This document shows positions 47,898-57,766 of a stretch of 64,000 nt of DNA, one piece after another. Positions within the stretch are counted from its first letter, which is position 1, and every line of letters starts with the position of its first letter. This DNA comes from Petasospora fabianii (taxonomy: Eukaryota > Ascomycota > Saccharomycetes > Phaffomycetales > Wickerhamomycetaceae): NCBI GenBank assembly GCA_022641835.1, contig CP048718.1, positions 1,116,001 to 1,180,000 on the forward strand, given 5' to 3'. The translations under genes were made by a program, and so were the position numbers. A model generated the notes under the pieces. The model did not search any database. It had not been told where the DNA came from and worked only from the letters and a program-made list of their open reading frames with translations.

Positions 47898-50657
47898 TCA
47901 ATTTTGAACCCGTCTCAAAGTACTCTCCCTAGCACTTAAACTCTTTAACAGACTCTTGTAAAGCCCCTTCTTCAAATTGAGCCTCATCTTCTCTTGTCCC
48001 ATACTGACAAACACTTGACTAAGATAATTGTATTTCAACCCAGCATCATCAATAGACTCAATAACATGCTTCACTTCTTCAGATCTTTCCATCCCGGTCT
48101 GTAACGAATGAAGTGACAACTTGGAAGAATTCATAAAGCTAATGGCAAGTTTAGCATCGTGTCTTAGTAACCACATTCCAGTTTCACGTATAAAGTCTTC
48201 ATCATCGCACTTCTTCGAAAGCTCACAAATGATGTGTAATGAATTTGAAGAGTCAAACCCTTGATCAGTGATCTTGTGATCAATGAGATCTTTATGGATA
48301 AAGATGGCACTCTTTGGATCTTCACGTTCGGCCAGGATGTGTGCAAGGGCAAGATGCTTCCCATGTTGTCTTAAGATTGGAACCACATCCACCGTGGACA
48401 CCAATTTTAGAGTCTGTATTAGTTGTTGTGGATTGTTAAGATGATAAAGCACTGTGGTTAGTTCGATTGTAGTGATGATATCTCGATTCTCAACTGTATG
48501 CTTTAAGAGCCATCTCTCTAGGAAGAGCTCAAAGAATGTGTTAAATGCGGTCTCTTTGATACTCTTCTTCAGTTTCAGAGTTAATGGAATGAGACCTCCA
48601 AATATGTATAGATCACCATGGACTTCATATCCAAAGATGTAAATGAGAATGCGTGGGTCAACTGTTCCATTGGTCCAAGATTCCAGTGCTGCGTCGTAAT
48701 TGTGTTCAACAAGTCTCATGAGAGATATCTGAAGATTGAGATACTCGACTTCAATCACAGTGAGTTCTGTTGTTGCCTGACTCGTGGCCAGTTCCTTCTC
48801 TAATACTTTGAGTTTGGTGACGGACTGAAGTCTCTCGAGTCGTGATTGAGGTACAATAGTTTCCACAAGGGTCTCAGAGAAGATGAGGATAGAGCAATTG
48901 ACTTTGGAGATCGATTGGGCAAATTCAAGTTCCTTAGCATCTCTCTTAGGGTCTGACCCGACGATTGGTTTCAATGTGATCAATTCAACAAGTTTCGAGG
49001 CATTGACACTTAACGGTTCTACTCTTGTGACATGGACCCTTTGGGAGAAAGTCCAAGTTTGAAGCTCTCTTTGATCTTCAAGGGAATAAGCAGTGACTTC
49101 ACCACCTCTCACAGTTATTACGGCATCGTTATCAGTGAGCACAGAATCAGGATACGACAACATGGGGATTGTGCCCCTCGAGACGTCACCTTTCAAGTTG
49201 ACAACGAGACCCATAGCTGGATCATCTTTTCCTGTACCACAAACAAGCAGGAATTCATCGTTACCGACACCTTCGACGAACGGAGTAAGTTGATGCTCTT
49301 GGTCAATGTCAGCACCTGCAGTATTCACTGGGAAGAGCATTGTTCTGTTGTTGAGCTCTCTTTTGATGTCCAGCATCTCGTATTGTCCATCATGAGCTAC
49401 AATGAGTCGATCTTCACGTCTCTTACCGCAGACGGCACCGCATTTGACATCTTTAACGAGTCTAAGAGCCTGTTTGGTAACGTTAACGATACGAAGTTGT
49501 GACTTGGTCATAATGGCCACATGAACACCATTTTCGTCACATTTAGCTTTCTTGTTAAGATCGAGTTCGATCGAATTGACATCCTTGATACGTCCAATAC
49601 TCAGAGGTGAAGTGGATGGAAGGGAGAAACATTGGAGCAAGTGTCCCGAGACAACTAATAGTATCTGGAGAGTTGGGAGGGGAAGGAAGTGTGTAACGGG
49701 GAGCTGACGTGTCTGATGGAAGGGCACCTGTGAGGTAAGAATGTATTCTGGGCCAGGGATTAGTGTGTATGTGAGGATGTACCCTAGAGACGTACCAAGA
49801 TAAATGTTGTTCTCGTGATGACAGATGGCTGTTGTTGTACCTAAGGATGGTGGAACTTCGAGATGGAGACTCGACAAGGTGTATGGTCCCGGTGTTACTG
49901 AGAGGAGTGTGTTTAGTGTCTTATCTTCTATCTCTTGCTTGTCTTCTGGTGCAATATCTGAGCTTTTAACCGGCTCAACTTGAGCATCTTCTGTCTCTTC
50001 GACATTGGGCGTGCTGATCTCAGCAACTTCTTTATCAGTAGCCAAGCTCTTCCCATCAGGCTTTGTCTCGTCTTCAGCCTTGTCAGCATTATCAGCTGTG
50101 TCATCTTGCACCTCTGTCACTGTGTCGGTGTCTTTCTCTTGCTCTTGCTCTTGCTCTTGTTCTTGTTCTTGTTCCTCATCTCCATCATCCGGACCAGCCT
50201 CTACTGTAGACTCGTGAGTCTCCTCCTTCTTCTCGGACTGAATGTCGTTATCTGACGGTTCAATTGAGTCTCGGTTAGCACTGTTGTCATCTTCAGAACG
50301 TATCACAGTGTCATTATCGTCATCATCGTCGTCATCGCCATCATGATCATTTGGTATCTCGATAGAAGTAGGATCAGCCGGGGGAGTCTCAGAGTTTTCA
50401 GTGCGGTCCTGCCGCATCACATCCTCTTCACCTGTCTCAACACTAGACTCTGGCACTTCTGATTGCAATTTCTCTCCTGTTACACTCTTAGTGTCATCTT
50501 GTAGGTCATTTTGTGTATCATTTTGCGTGTCTGTTTGACTCGTGGTGTCTTCTGCATGCTTAACACTTTGCTCGACTTCCTCCGCCACCACGGACTCTCG
50601 CGAGGATTGTTCTTGACTCTTCTTAACCTTGGATTTGCTCTTCTTCTTCTTGGCCAT
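47898..50657 (-). CDS. CNH-domain vacuolar sorting protein, likely CORVET subunit Vps3
   Basis: The 919-residue protein begins MAKKKKSKSKVKKS and has a highly acidic low-complexity region to about 260, including a Gln/Glu repeat (EEQEQEQEQEQEQ). A CNH-like beta-propeller follows: LGTTTAICHHENNIYLGTSL, PVTHFLPLPTLQILLVVSG and GHLLQCFSLPSTSPL are typical propeller strands of Vps3, Vps39 and TGFBRAP1. The C-terminal half is helical, like a clathrin-heavy-chain-type solenoid. A charged, Lys-rich start plus CNH and about 1000 residues fits Vps3 of the endosomal CORVET tether (1011 in S. cerevisiae). Vam6/Vps39 of HOPS is the main alternative. Confidence 0.65.
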   Translation of the reverse strand: MAKKKKSKSKVKKSQEQSSRESVVAEEVEQSVKHAEDTTSQTDTQNDTQNDLQDDTKSVTGEKLQSEVPESSVETGEEDVMRQDRTENSETPPADPTSIEIPNDHDGDDDDDDDNDTVIRSEDDNSANRDSIEPSDNDIQSEKKEETHESTVEAGPDDGDEEQEQEQEQEQEQEKDTDTVTEVQDDTADNADKAEDETKPDGKSLATDKEVAEISTPNVEETEDAQVEPVKSSDIAPEDKQEIEDKTLNTLLSVTPGPYTLSSLHLEVPPSLGTTTAICHHENNIYLGTSLGYILTYTLIPGPEYILTSQVPFHQTRQLPVTHFLPLPTLQILLVVSGHLLQCFSLPSTSPLSIGRIKDVNSIELDLNKKAKCDENGVHVAIMTKSQLRIVNVTKQALRLVKDVKCGAVCGKRREDRLIVAHDGQYEMLDIKRELNNRTMLFPVNTAGADIDQEHQLTPFVEGVGNDEFLLVCGTGKDDPAMGLVVNLKGDVSRGTIPMLSYPDSVLTDNDAVITVRGGEVTAYSLEDQRELQTWTFSQRVHVTRVEPLSVNASKLVELITLKPIVGSDPKRDAKELEFAQSISKVNCSILIFSETLVETIVPQSRLERLQSVTKLKVLEKELATSQATTELTVIEVEYLNLQISLMRLVEHNYDAALESWTNGTVDPRILIYIFGYEVHGDLYIFGGLIPLTLKLKKSIKETAFNTFFELFLERWLLKHTVENRDIITTIELTTVLYHLNNPQQLIQTLKLVSTVDVVPILRQHGKHLALAHILAEREDPKSAIFIHKDLIDHKITDQGFDSSNSLHIICELSKKCDDEDFIRETGMWLLRHDAKLAISFMNSSKLSLHSLQTGMERSEEVKHVIESIDDAGLKYNYLSQVFVSMGQEKMRLNLKKGLYKSLLKSLSARESTLRRVQN

Positions 50658-51322
50658 TTCAATCGAGCACAAGTGTCTTTTCTGTTGAGTTTAAGTGACA
50701 GTTTATGAAGAGATTTGAGATTTGGGGGATCAAAGAAGGAGTCTCCGGAGATGTCGCATTTTTCGCGGGGCTGACCATAATGAAGTGTATATGGGTGTCT
50801 ATTAATGAAGAGTTAATAGAGTTATAAGGGGGTTATTAGATTAGGTTAAGAGTGAGATGCCTCTCTGTTGGAGGAGTTGGCCGAGGCAGAGAGCTGGTGG
50901 TGGATTGGTCATCAAATAGTATGATTGTGGGGCTCAGAGTTGTCGGGAGTTTATCTTGATCTCTCATGATAGTAGTTAAGCTTCAATAGGAGAGCTCAAA
51001 GCATTGTTATTTAGATAAGCAAGATATACCTACTCGACTTCTCCTATCACTACACTTAGAGCCATAGTTAGGTAATTGAATTAGACCCTTGGGGAATCTA
51101 TCTCTACAACACGTACGTACAGAATATATCATATCATCAAAAGCAAATCAAATAGAACCTATAGCACACACACCACACAGAGATAAGACACTTGTTGAAA
51201 ACTGTCACTCTATGAACTAAAAGTGTGCAGATGCAAAAAAAAACACAACGCACACAACCAAATGGAAGACTCTCATCTTCATTTATGCTCTTTTTATCGT
51301 TTTATCTTGTTTCAATCTCTGA
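50658..51322. other. Intergenic: VPS3-like promoter and ERG6 3' region
   Basis: 665 bp. It holds TTTTTCGCGGGG at about 50758 near the VPS3-like start, an inverted repeat CTCTCTG ... CAGAGAG at about 50862-50900, and CA-rich sequence near 51160. No gene or RNA recognised. Confidence 0.45.
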
Positions 51323-52441
51323 TTAGTCCTTAGCATCCAATGGCTTCTTAGCAACAAAGAGCATCATTGGAGTGAACAACTTCTGCTTACCACCGGCAAC
51401 AAGACCAATAGCAGCCTCCTCCAAGGCATGAGTAACCTTTTGAGAACCAGCTGGGGCAAGACCCAAAGTCTCCATGAATCCAACAAGGGCAGTGGTGATC
51501 TTTCTACCAAAGGAAGAAGTTCTGAAGAAAGTGGTGATATCGTAAAAGGACTGAACGTACTTCCATTCACCGGTCAATGGGTAATACCATGGAATCTCAT
51601 CACCCATATCAGCAAGATCCTTTTCAAAATCAATCTCGAAACCGACATTCTTCAAAGCTTGTCTAGCAACGTCAACTTTGTACATCTTTGGAATACCATC
51701 ACCAAGTTCAATTTCATAAGCAATCTTTCTGTGTTCTTCGTTTGTCTCATCGTACTTATCGGTCATGACCCACTCATAAACACCAAATACACCACCTGGC
51801 TTCAAAACTTTGTAGATCTCACCATAGACACCTTCGAGAACAGGAGCATGCACAGTGGCCTCAATAGCATACACAGCGTCAAAAGTCTCTGGCTCAAAGT
51901 CCATCTTCATGAAATCACCCTTAACAAACTTCATCTTTGATGCAAGACCAGCCTTCTGAGCATACCAATTAGCCTTCTCAATCTGGTAATCATTGTTGTT
52001 CAATCCAGTAATGTTACAGTTTGTAAATCTGCAAATCTCACGAGCTGGACCACCAACACCACAACCAACGTCCAACACGTTCCAGCCGTCCTGGATGCCA
52101 ATCTTGGAGGCAAGGTAATGCTCATGACGAGCAGTGGCTTGAGTGAATGGTTCTCCCTTGTAGAATCTTGAGAAATGGAAAGATGTACCCCATCCATACT
52201 CATAGAAATCAGTGACAACGTTATAGTATGAGTGTGTACTCTGGTTGTAATCCTCTAAACGTCTCTTTTCAGCCTCATCGTCGGTCTTACCGTCCCAATG
52301 CTTAAGGTAGGCATCAACAGCAGCCTTTTGAGCAGCTTTGTCCTTGGAGAGAATGGCACCCATTCCACTCTTGGAACCAGCGTTTTCACCGTGAAGGGCC
52401 TTTGAGAACTCGGCCTGTGTCTTTCTAAGATCAGCTGACAT
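51323..52441 (-). CDS. ERG6: Sterol C24-methyltransferase Erg6
   Basis: Erg6 methylates zymosterol at C24 with SAM, an ergosterol step in the ER and lipid droplets. The 372-residue product aligns over its full length with S. cerevisiae Erg6 (383). It has the sterol-binding aromatic segment [21 protein letters not shown] motif [34 protein letters not shown] and [11 protein letters not shown], and the C-terminal [18 protein letters not shown]. The frame runs further upstream without [12 protein letters not shown] matches the family start. S. cerevisiae ERG6 is next to YAP1; here they are 45 kb apart. A CA/T-rich short 3' region precedes the VPS3-like gene. Confidence 0.97.
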   Translation of the reverse strand: MSADLRKTQAEFSKALHGENAGSKSGMGAILSKDKAAQKAAVDAYLKHWDGKTDDEAEKRRLEDYNQSTHSYYNVVTDFYEYGWGTSFHFSRFYKGEPFTQATARHEHYLASKIGIQDGWNVLDVGCGVGGPAREICRFTNCNITGLNNNDYQIEKANWYAQKAGLASKMKFVKGDFMKMDFEPETFDAVYAIEATVHAPVLEGVYGEIYKVLKPGGVFGVYEWVMTDKYDETNEEHRKIAYEIELGDGIPKMYKVDVARQALKNVGFEIDFEKDLADMGDEIPWYYPLTGEWKYVQSFYDITTFFRTSSFGRKITTALVGFMETLGLAPAGSQKVTHALEEAAIGLVAGGKQKLFTPMMLFVAKKPLDAKD

Positions 52442-52910
52442 CGTCTGTTTTAGTGTTGAAACTTTTTGCGATGGCAAAATCAAGAGAGAGACAAGAAGAG
52501 AAGAGTGGAAAGAGGAATGCCCACCGCTGTTTTTTTCTTTGGTGTTGACGGTCCAAACCGCGTCTGGGAGCTAAACGAGATGCCGAACGCGTCGAGGCGC
52601 GAGATCGGGAACGAGCAAGAGAGTTCCTCGCGATATGGCGCTAAACGAGAGATACGAACCCCATTATGTTATATATATAAATGTTATATGAGCATGGGTG
52701 GAGTTTTCGTATCCTGTTTTGGTAATATACAGAACTTGCTATATATATCATACAGTTAGTATGTCTGGGACATACATGCTTGGACAAATAAGCGCGTATT
52801 ATATATCATAATGGCATCAGAGTTCATCTATATTTTTTATCATATAGCATTGCGTTCTTTGCGGTGGATCTATATATATATATTATATATACTTATTCCC
52901 GCGGCACTTC
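52442..52910. other. ERG6 promoter and AT-rich spacer
   Basis: Next to ERG6 lies a GC-rich piece (52550-52660) with CGCG words and two related GCTAAACGAGA words (52569 and 52640). It is followed by AT-rich DNA with runs of TATATA (to about 52890). No gene seen. Confidence 0.45.
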
Positions 52911-55010
52911 GTGTAGGACTTAACTTGCTGTTAGTCCCTTGATATATATTTATATAGCACGTCGTATAGGAACTACGGTTGTTCTAGTCCCTTACCTTCT
53001 ACTCTGCAATTAGTGACACAGAGGACTAATCATATACTTATGTCCTTCAAAGACCAAGGCAAACACTGTCTCTCTAATAGAGTTAGTTGAGCCAACGTAG
53101 TAATCTCTGTAAACATCAGGGGTAAAAAGTTTAAAAAGGTAAATATTGGAGTAGTGCTCCTACCGTAACACCGCCTATTCCCGAGGCCCATGTCTTTTGT
53201 GGCAAACTAATTAGTTCATATGTTTCCCAGGTGAAACCCATAAAAATCCTTATGAGTCCCCTAATACCCATTCTCAGTTACAACTCTCTTTCCAAATTTG
53301 CCAAACAGCCATCATGGAACCCTCAGTGCTGAGTTTGAAGTCACAAACGACATGGTCTAACATAGGCTCAATAGCTATATGTGTCCTTGCATGGTAGTCA
53401 TTTGGATTAGCTATAAGTCAAGGCAGGAGTGCTAACTGCCTCCATTCCATTTGTCGTTGTACTCCATATGAAACACTGGGATCTATGAAAACTTTTAACC
53501 CATTTGCAGTAATATTGTGGTCATGTTCAGTTTTCAAGTTAGTTGGGATGAGAGTGGTGTCTTACCACGTATTTTCATACGTGTGAACTTGCATTTTAGG
53601 AGTGTTGCGGTACTCCTATCTATAGGTCGAGGGGAAGAGCTTAACTGCTTTTCATTCACTATTTTCACCTACTGATAAGACTCTGAACTAACGATCCACT
53701 TTCCCCCTCTCCGAGCCTTATGGGTCAATGGACACTGTGGTTCTCCGGTGCTACGTCTGATGGGTTATTGGTTTAACACATGTTTGCATGTGTGTCCTTG
53801 CATGGTATGTCTTTGACGTATCTATAAGACAAGGCAGGTGAGCTAACTGCCTCCATTCCAGTATCTCGTCTTGACAAAGCACTGTAGCTATGAGCTCTCA
53901 CAGGGCTCTTTGGACCACCGTTACTGTTGAATGTTCATGTATTGACTCAGTTAAGTTGCTGGATGTGATGTATAATCATGTGTCTTCACATGTGTCCTCG
54001 CTTTGTCGAGGCTGATGAGCTAACTGCCTTCATTCATTACTACCGCACTCTGACAAGGTACTGAACACCCATGTCATATCTTAGGCTGTCAGTTGACAGC
54101 TTCTCAGAGAGGTGGATTGGTCTCAGGGGAATCGTCCACATTTGGTTACCATTCGAACCGGAGTTGAAGGATGCCCAGCCAAAAGAAGAGTTGCGAGCAG
54201 GGAGGAGTCCGTTGCCTTATATCACACCCAGCTTGTATATACTACATGTCTAGGGTGCCCTAAGGGCCAGTGCTTCTTCTGGGTCAGTGTCTGCATGGAG
54301 GTCGGTGTTATACCTCTTAGTTGAAGGACTCCGTACACCTCCCGCTGGCCCCATCTAACGAGGGGGAAGCCAGTATGGCCTCGCACATGACGGTGGACTA
54401 GACCTACCACGACAGTCATCGGGGTGTGAGCTTCCTTCTTGGGACAGTGACATGGGGGCTCGTGTGCACCTCATTAGTAGGCTCCGGATTCCCCTGTGCC
54501 TGGCAACCCGAACGGGGGAAGTCGGCAAAACCTAGGTGGTGTCCCTCGCAGACAGGTGGAGAAATCCTGGAGGGTCATCCCAGGATGTCGGACACTTCTC
54601 CCCCCAGGTAAAGACTACGGAGATGGTCGTCAGAGTGCCACCTAGGATGGAATAGGAAGGAATTGGTGGTCTCTGGACACGACTATCCCGAATAGTCCCT
54701 GGCAGTGGGAAAAGCCTTACGCTGACCCAAAAGTAGATCCGCGGCCCCTGGGAAGAGGTACTAACGTTGAACATAGACAGGGTGGACAGAGTGATGGATG
54801 ATACCCCGGTGGTGTTGTTCGTCCCCCAGGTGGGGATACTCAGGTGGCCATGAATCGTCATAGGCAGTGAGGTGATGCCTCTCACCATAGTGAGGCATCG
54901 GACAAATTCACTGGGGCCCAACTCTTTGCACACAACCTGTAGTTTCAGCGTAGAGGCCACCATTAAAGCAAGAGGCCCTTCCTTGCTATATTAATGGTCC
55001 CAGTGGGGTC
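52911..55010 (+). ncRNA. Candidate large structured non-coding RNA locus (identity unknown)
   Basis: A 2.1-kb block with no recognisable gene in any frame but with dense inverted repeats. From left to right: two related short hairpin units (52911-53005), a spacer, four diverged ~200-bp units with conserved hairpins (53290-54060), then a GC-rich block (54085-54900) of nested stems. Two counted 60-bp lines in this block are 58% and 63% G+C, well above the AT-rich DNA around it. Some paired arms contain G-U pairs only if the + strand is transcribed. A TATA-rich stretch lies just upstream on that strand. It could be a telomerase-like or other lncRNA, a centromeric element, or decayed selfish DNA; boundaries and strand are inferred. 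Confidence 0.4.
53290..54060 (+). repeat. Four degenerate tandem units (~180-210 bp) with covarying hairpins
   Basis: The anchor CTAACTGCC (CTTAACTGCT in the second unit) lies at 53432, 53640, 53843 and 54020, giving intervals of about 208, 203 and 177 bp. Around each anchor the same order recurs: a CATGT/GTTAAGTTG-type lead, a short hairpin, GTGTCCTTGC, a TCTATAAG stretch, a second stem, the anchor, CATTC, then a TGACAA..ACTG-type word. Sequence identity is modest, but hairpin positions are kept. Confidence 0.65.
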
Positions 55011-56515
55011 AAAAATGTTGGGTAATCATGGGGGAGCGGGGGCATGTCCGATTTTTCGTAGGTATAGGGTCATAGCTCGCTATGTTGTAGGAAGGCGTTG
55101 GAGAGAGAAGGAGGGCAGTTATGCATCTCTAGTGTACATGTAGCGATCCATTAGGCTCGAAGTAGTAATATAAAGCTTGTTTCGTGCTTGTAGATGATGC
55201 GCTGGCCGTGTTATGGTAAAATGAAGTAAAAAACGGGTGGTGTCATGACACGTCAGGGAGACATGTAGTCTTTAATTTGCGCGTATATGACCGAATACAG
55301 GACTCTAAAGTAAGTTTAAGTGGTTGGTATATGATCTCAAGTGCGAAGTTATGTGAAAGAATAGTTTTAGGCCGTGAAACGTGGTTGTCTACTAGAAATT
55401 TAATGGAGTGTAACCGGATACGCTCTACTATCGTGACAAGACACCATTATGGTCTCCACATTCAGCCTCTCTGGGGACAGATGAAGTGATTTTAGCTTAT
55501 AGGGCTGTAATAGGAAGGCAGGAAATGACACTGAAGACAAGTACGGGCTGTTTCAACAGCGTTTCACGACATATGGTCCATTTTAACGATCACAGAAGCT
55601 GCGTGATTTTGGAAAAGGAACGCCACGCAACTGGGACAATCATATACAAAGGAATTGAGCCACAAAGCTGTATCCTGTTGCTGGTATAGTATCTGGCACC
55701 TCTGGCTACGCTCTTCATACAGTTTCTGGTGCTAGTTCTCGTTAGTCATTGCGTATGATTGTAATACACTGGTATAAGACAATTTGATCTAGGAAGCCGT
55801 ACCAGCTGCAAAGACACATGAGAGATATACCTGATTAGCCTGTCCTATGATTTAGGAATAGTATGATTCAAGAGCCTGTAAACTACATGTTATATTGATA
55901 GTATTCCCAAGCTGTCAACCGAGGGAGCTAGTGTATATGATCGTCTGGTATTTCAGTTGATTTCGTCAATCTTTTCTGTACTTTCCTGCACTTTTCGCGA
56001 AGAATATGCACTTGTATCGTAAATATATGCACTGTATTGGTTATGCATTAGTATGCATATTTGTGCATTGATGAAATAAGCTACGCGCTGTCTGTCATAA
56101 TGCTTGATCGAGCTTCCTGTCATGCTCCAAAGTGGACTGATGTGCGATTAAAAGTTTAGTGGTATGGCCTCTGTCTGAAAATATTGAGGATACATATATA
56201 TCTTAACTTGTACAGCATCATTAATCACTGGCTATTGCGAAATTATCATAAAATGAGATGTGGTGTCCGGATAACATCGAAGAGCTGTTTTGACCCTTTC
56301 AATCATCGATTGGAGCTTATACTATTGATTCCAGTGAGACTATTGTTGTTCTTTGATTACGTACAGCAGAGGAAAAGAGACACATCTCCTACTACATGAG
56401 ATATTGTGGGTACAGACGAAAACAATCTTTGATAACTTGAATAACTACGCACGGAAGTAAAATATAGTAATATAGTACAACTATCTATTTTGTATAGAGG
56501 ATATGAACCAACAGC
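55011..56515. other. Gene-free stretch 3' of the GH76-like gene
   Basis: 1.5 kb of mixed composition. No frame has a convincing ATG-started protein, and no tRNA or snoRNA is recognised. A TGTTGGG word at about 55016 recalls LTR ends but has no partner. A TTTTCGCGAAG element is near 55991, and the words TATGCACT/ATGCATA recur at 56005-56070. Nothing else is seen. Confidence 0.5.
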
Positions 56516-57766
56516 TTACTTAGCATTGATTTCTGGACAAACACGGGCACCTTGGAACCAGATTCTAGCAGCAGCACCGGAACCAATCAATGTCTTCACC
56601 ATTGGCTTCTCACCAGCGGAACCTTTACCCTCTTGTGCTCTTTCCTCAGGGTTTGGATCAAACTTCTTGATAGTACCAAATTGCTCCTTAACAAGCTCGT
56701 AATGCTCCTCAGAGAGTCTCCAAACTTCAAACATCTGGAAATAGAGTCCATCCTTTGGATCATAGTGGTATTTTCTGAAGAAGTTCAAATGTCTCTCAAT
56801 CTCATTTTTACAAGCATTGGCAGTAGATTCTGGTGCCTTATCACCAACTACCAATAAGTAATCAGCCAAACCTTCAATGAGAAGTTGGATGAAGTATGAT
56901 GGATCACGCCAGAATCTTCTTCCAGCTTCGACCCAGTCTCTGCAAAAGAGTGACTTGTTACGATTGGTGGCAGCAGCGGCCAAATCATTAGCATGTTTAA
57001 GCCATTTTTCATCCTTTGTAAACTCATACAAGAGGGAACAGGCACTGAGGGCACAACCAGTGTTATAAGTCCACTTCATACCATTAGGACCGTCACTGTT
57101 CTTATCAATACCATCCAACACGGTGTACTCTTTCTTGTCCAACAAGGTATCCAACAACCAATCGGTACACTTAGCACCAAATTGGATATATGTCTGAGCC
57201 TCATTTGGAATGAACTTGGCCAATCTCAAACAAGCTAAAGCAGTCTCACTAGTGGAGATAGCACTGATGTATGGCTTATCTCTGTGCCACAGAACACCAC
57301 CTTGAACCTTGGCACGCTTCTCATTATTCCAACCACCCATCAAATATCTGACAAGCTCACGACCACGATCCAAGTATTCCTTCTTTTGAGTCACTTCATA
57401 AGCAGTGATCAATGCTGAGGCAACTTGTGCGTCATCATCGTAATAGATATCACCGTTACCGTTAAAGTTCTCAACGGCACAGTAACCATACTTATCTGGG
57501 GATCTGTAACGGTACAATGCATTAACAGCTGGTTCAATCAATGGGCCAAGCTCATCTGGATAGATTCTAGCACCATCAACAATGGCCTGTGTAGCAACAG
57601 CAACTGACCAAACATTAAATTTGTTTTCATCACCATAAGTACCAGAACATTTTGGACGAGGAGAGATAAAAGTTCCCTTTTCTGGACTCCAAAAGTGTCC
57701 CCACATGTTTCTCACAACATTATAACCTTCGAGATTCGGATTGTTAACAATTGGGTTCTCTGGCAT
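56516..57766 (-). CDS. GH76-like six-hairpin glycosidase without signal peptide
   Basis: The 416-residue protein starts MPENPIVNNPNLEGYNVVRN, with no signal peptide or membrane segment, so it should be cytosolic. The body looks like an (alpha/alpha)6 barrel of the glycoside hydrolase 76 type (alpha-1,6-mannanase family): YYDDDAQVASALITAYEVT carries the Asp-Asp pair of that family, then YLDRGRELVRYLMGGW, SAISTSETALACLRLAKF, MKWTYNTGCALSACSLLYEFT and FFRKYHYDPKDGLYFQMFEVW follow as successive helices. Secreted yeast relatives (Dfg5, Dcw1) are GPI-anchored wall enzymes; this one must have another role. Codon use is rather biased, suggesting good expression. Catalytic activity is not proven by the motif alone. 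Confidence 0.7.
   Translation of the reverse strand: MPENPIVNNPNLEGYNVVRNMWGHFWSPEKGTFISPRPKCSGTYGDENKFNVWSVAVATQAIVDGARIYPDELGPLIEPAVNALYRYRSPDKYGYCAVENFNGNGDIYYDDDAQVASALITAYEVTQKKEYLDRGRELVRYLMGGWNNEKRAKVQGGVLWHRDKPYISAISTSETALACLRLAKFIPNEAQTYIQFGAKCTDWLLDTLLDKKEYTVLDGIDKNSDGPNGMKWTYNTGCALSACSLLYEFTKDEKWLKHANDLAAAATNRNKSLFCRDWVEAGRRFWRDPSYFIQLLIEGLADYLLVVGDKAPESTANACKNEIERHLNFFRKYHYDPKDGLYFQMFEVWRLSEEHYELVKEQFGTIKKFDPNPEERAQEGKGSAGEKPMVKTLIGSGAAARIWFQGARVCPEINAK

Noticed and set aside
54140-54165. GGTTCGAAT on the - strand, like a tRNA T-loop or Pol III B box
   Set aside because: The bases around it do not form a T-stem, and no acceptor or anticodon arm is present at the right distance.
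54532-54963. 143-codon ATG-started frame on the - strand inside the GC-rich block
   Set aside because: The translation is Thr/Ser-rich and beta-strand-like but matches no family I can name. It lies across the nested stems, and frames of this length occur by chance in GC-rich DNA. A superficial likeness to capsid-type beta proteins is too weak to claim.
52911-55010. Identification of the structured locus as RNase P, SRP or telomerase RNA
   Set aside because: No RNase P CR-I/CR-IV-V pattern, SRP helix 8 motif or telomere-like template could be established by eye, so the locus is left unnamed.
55016-55230. TGTTGGG word after a purine-rich run, resembling the edge of an LTR
   Set aside because: No matching second end, no target-site duplication and no retroelement coding sequence nearby.
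55277-55689. Two consecutive open frames on the + strand
   Set aside because: The first has no ATG start, neither resembles a known protein, and the composition is non-coding.
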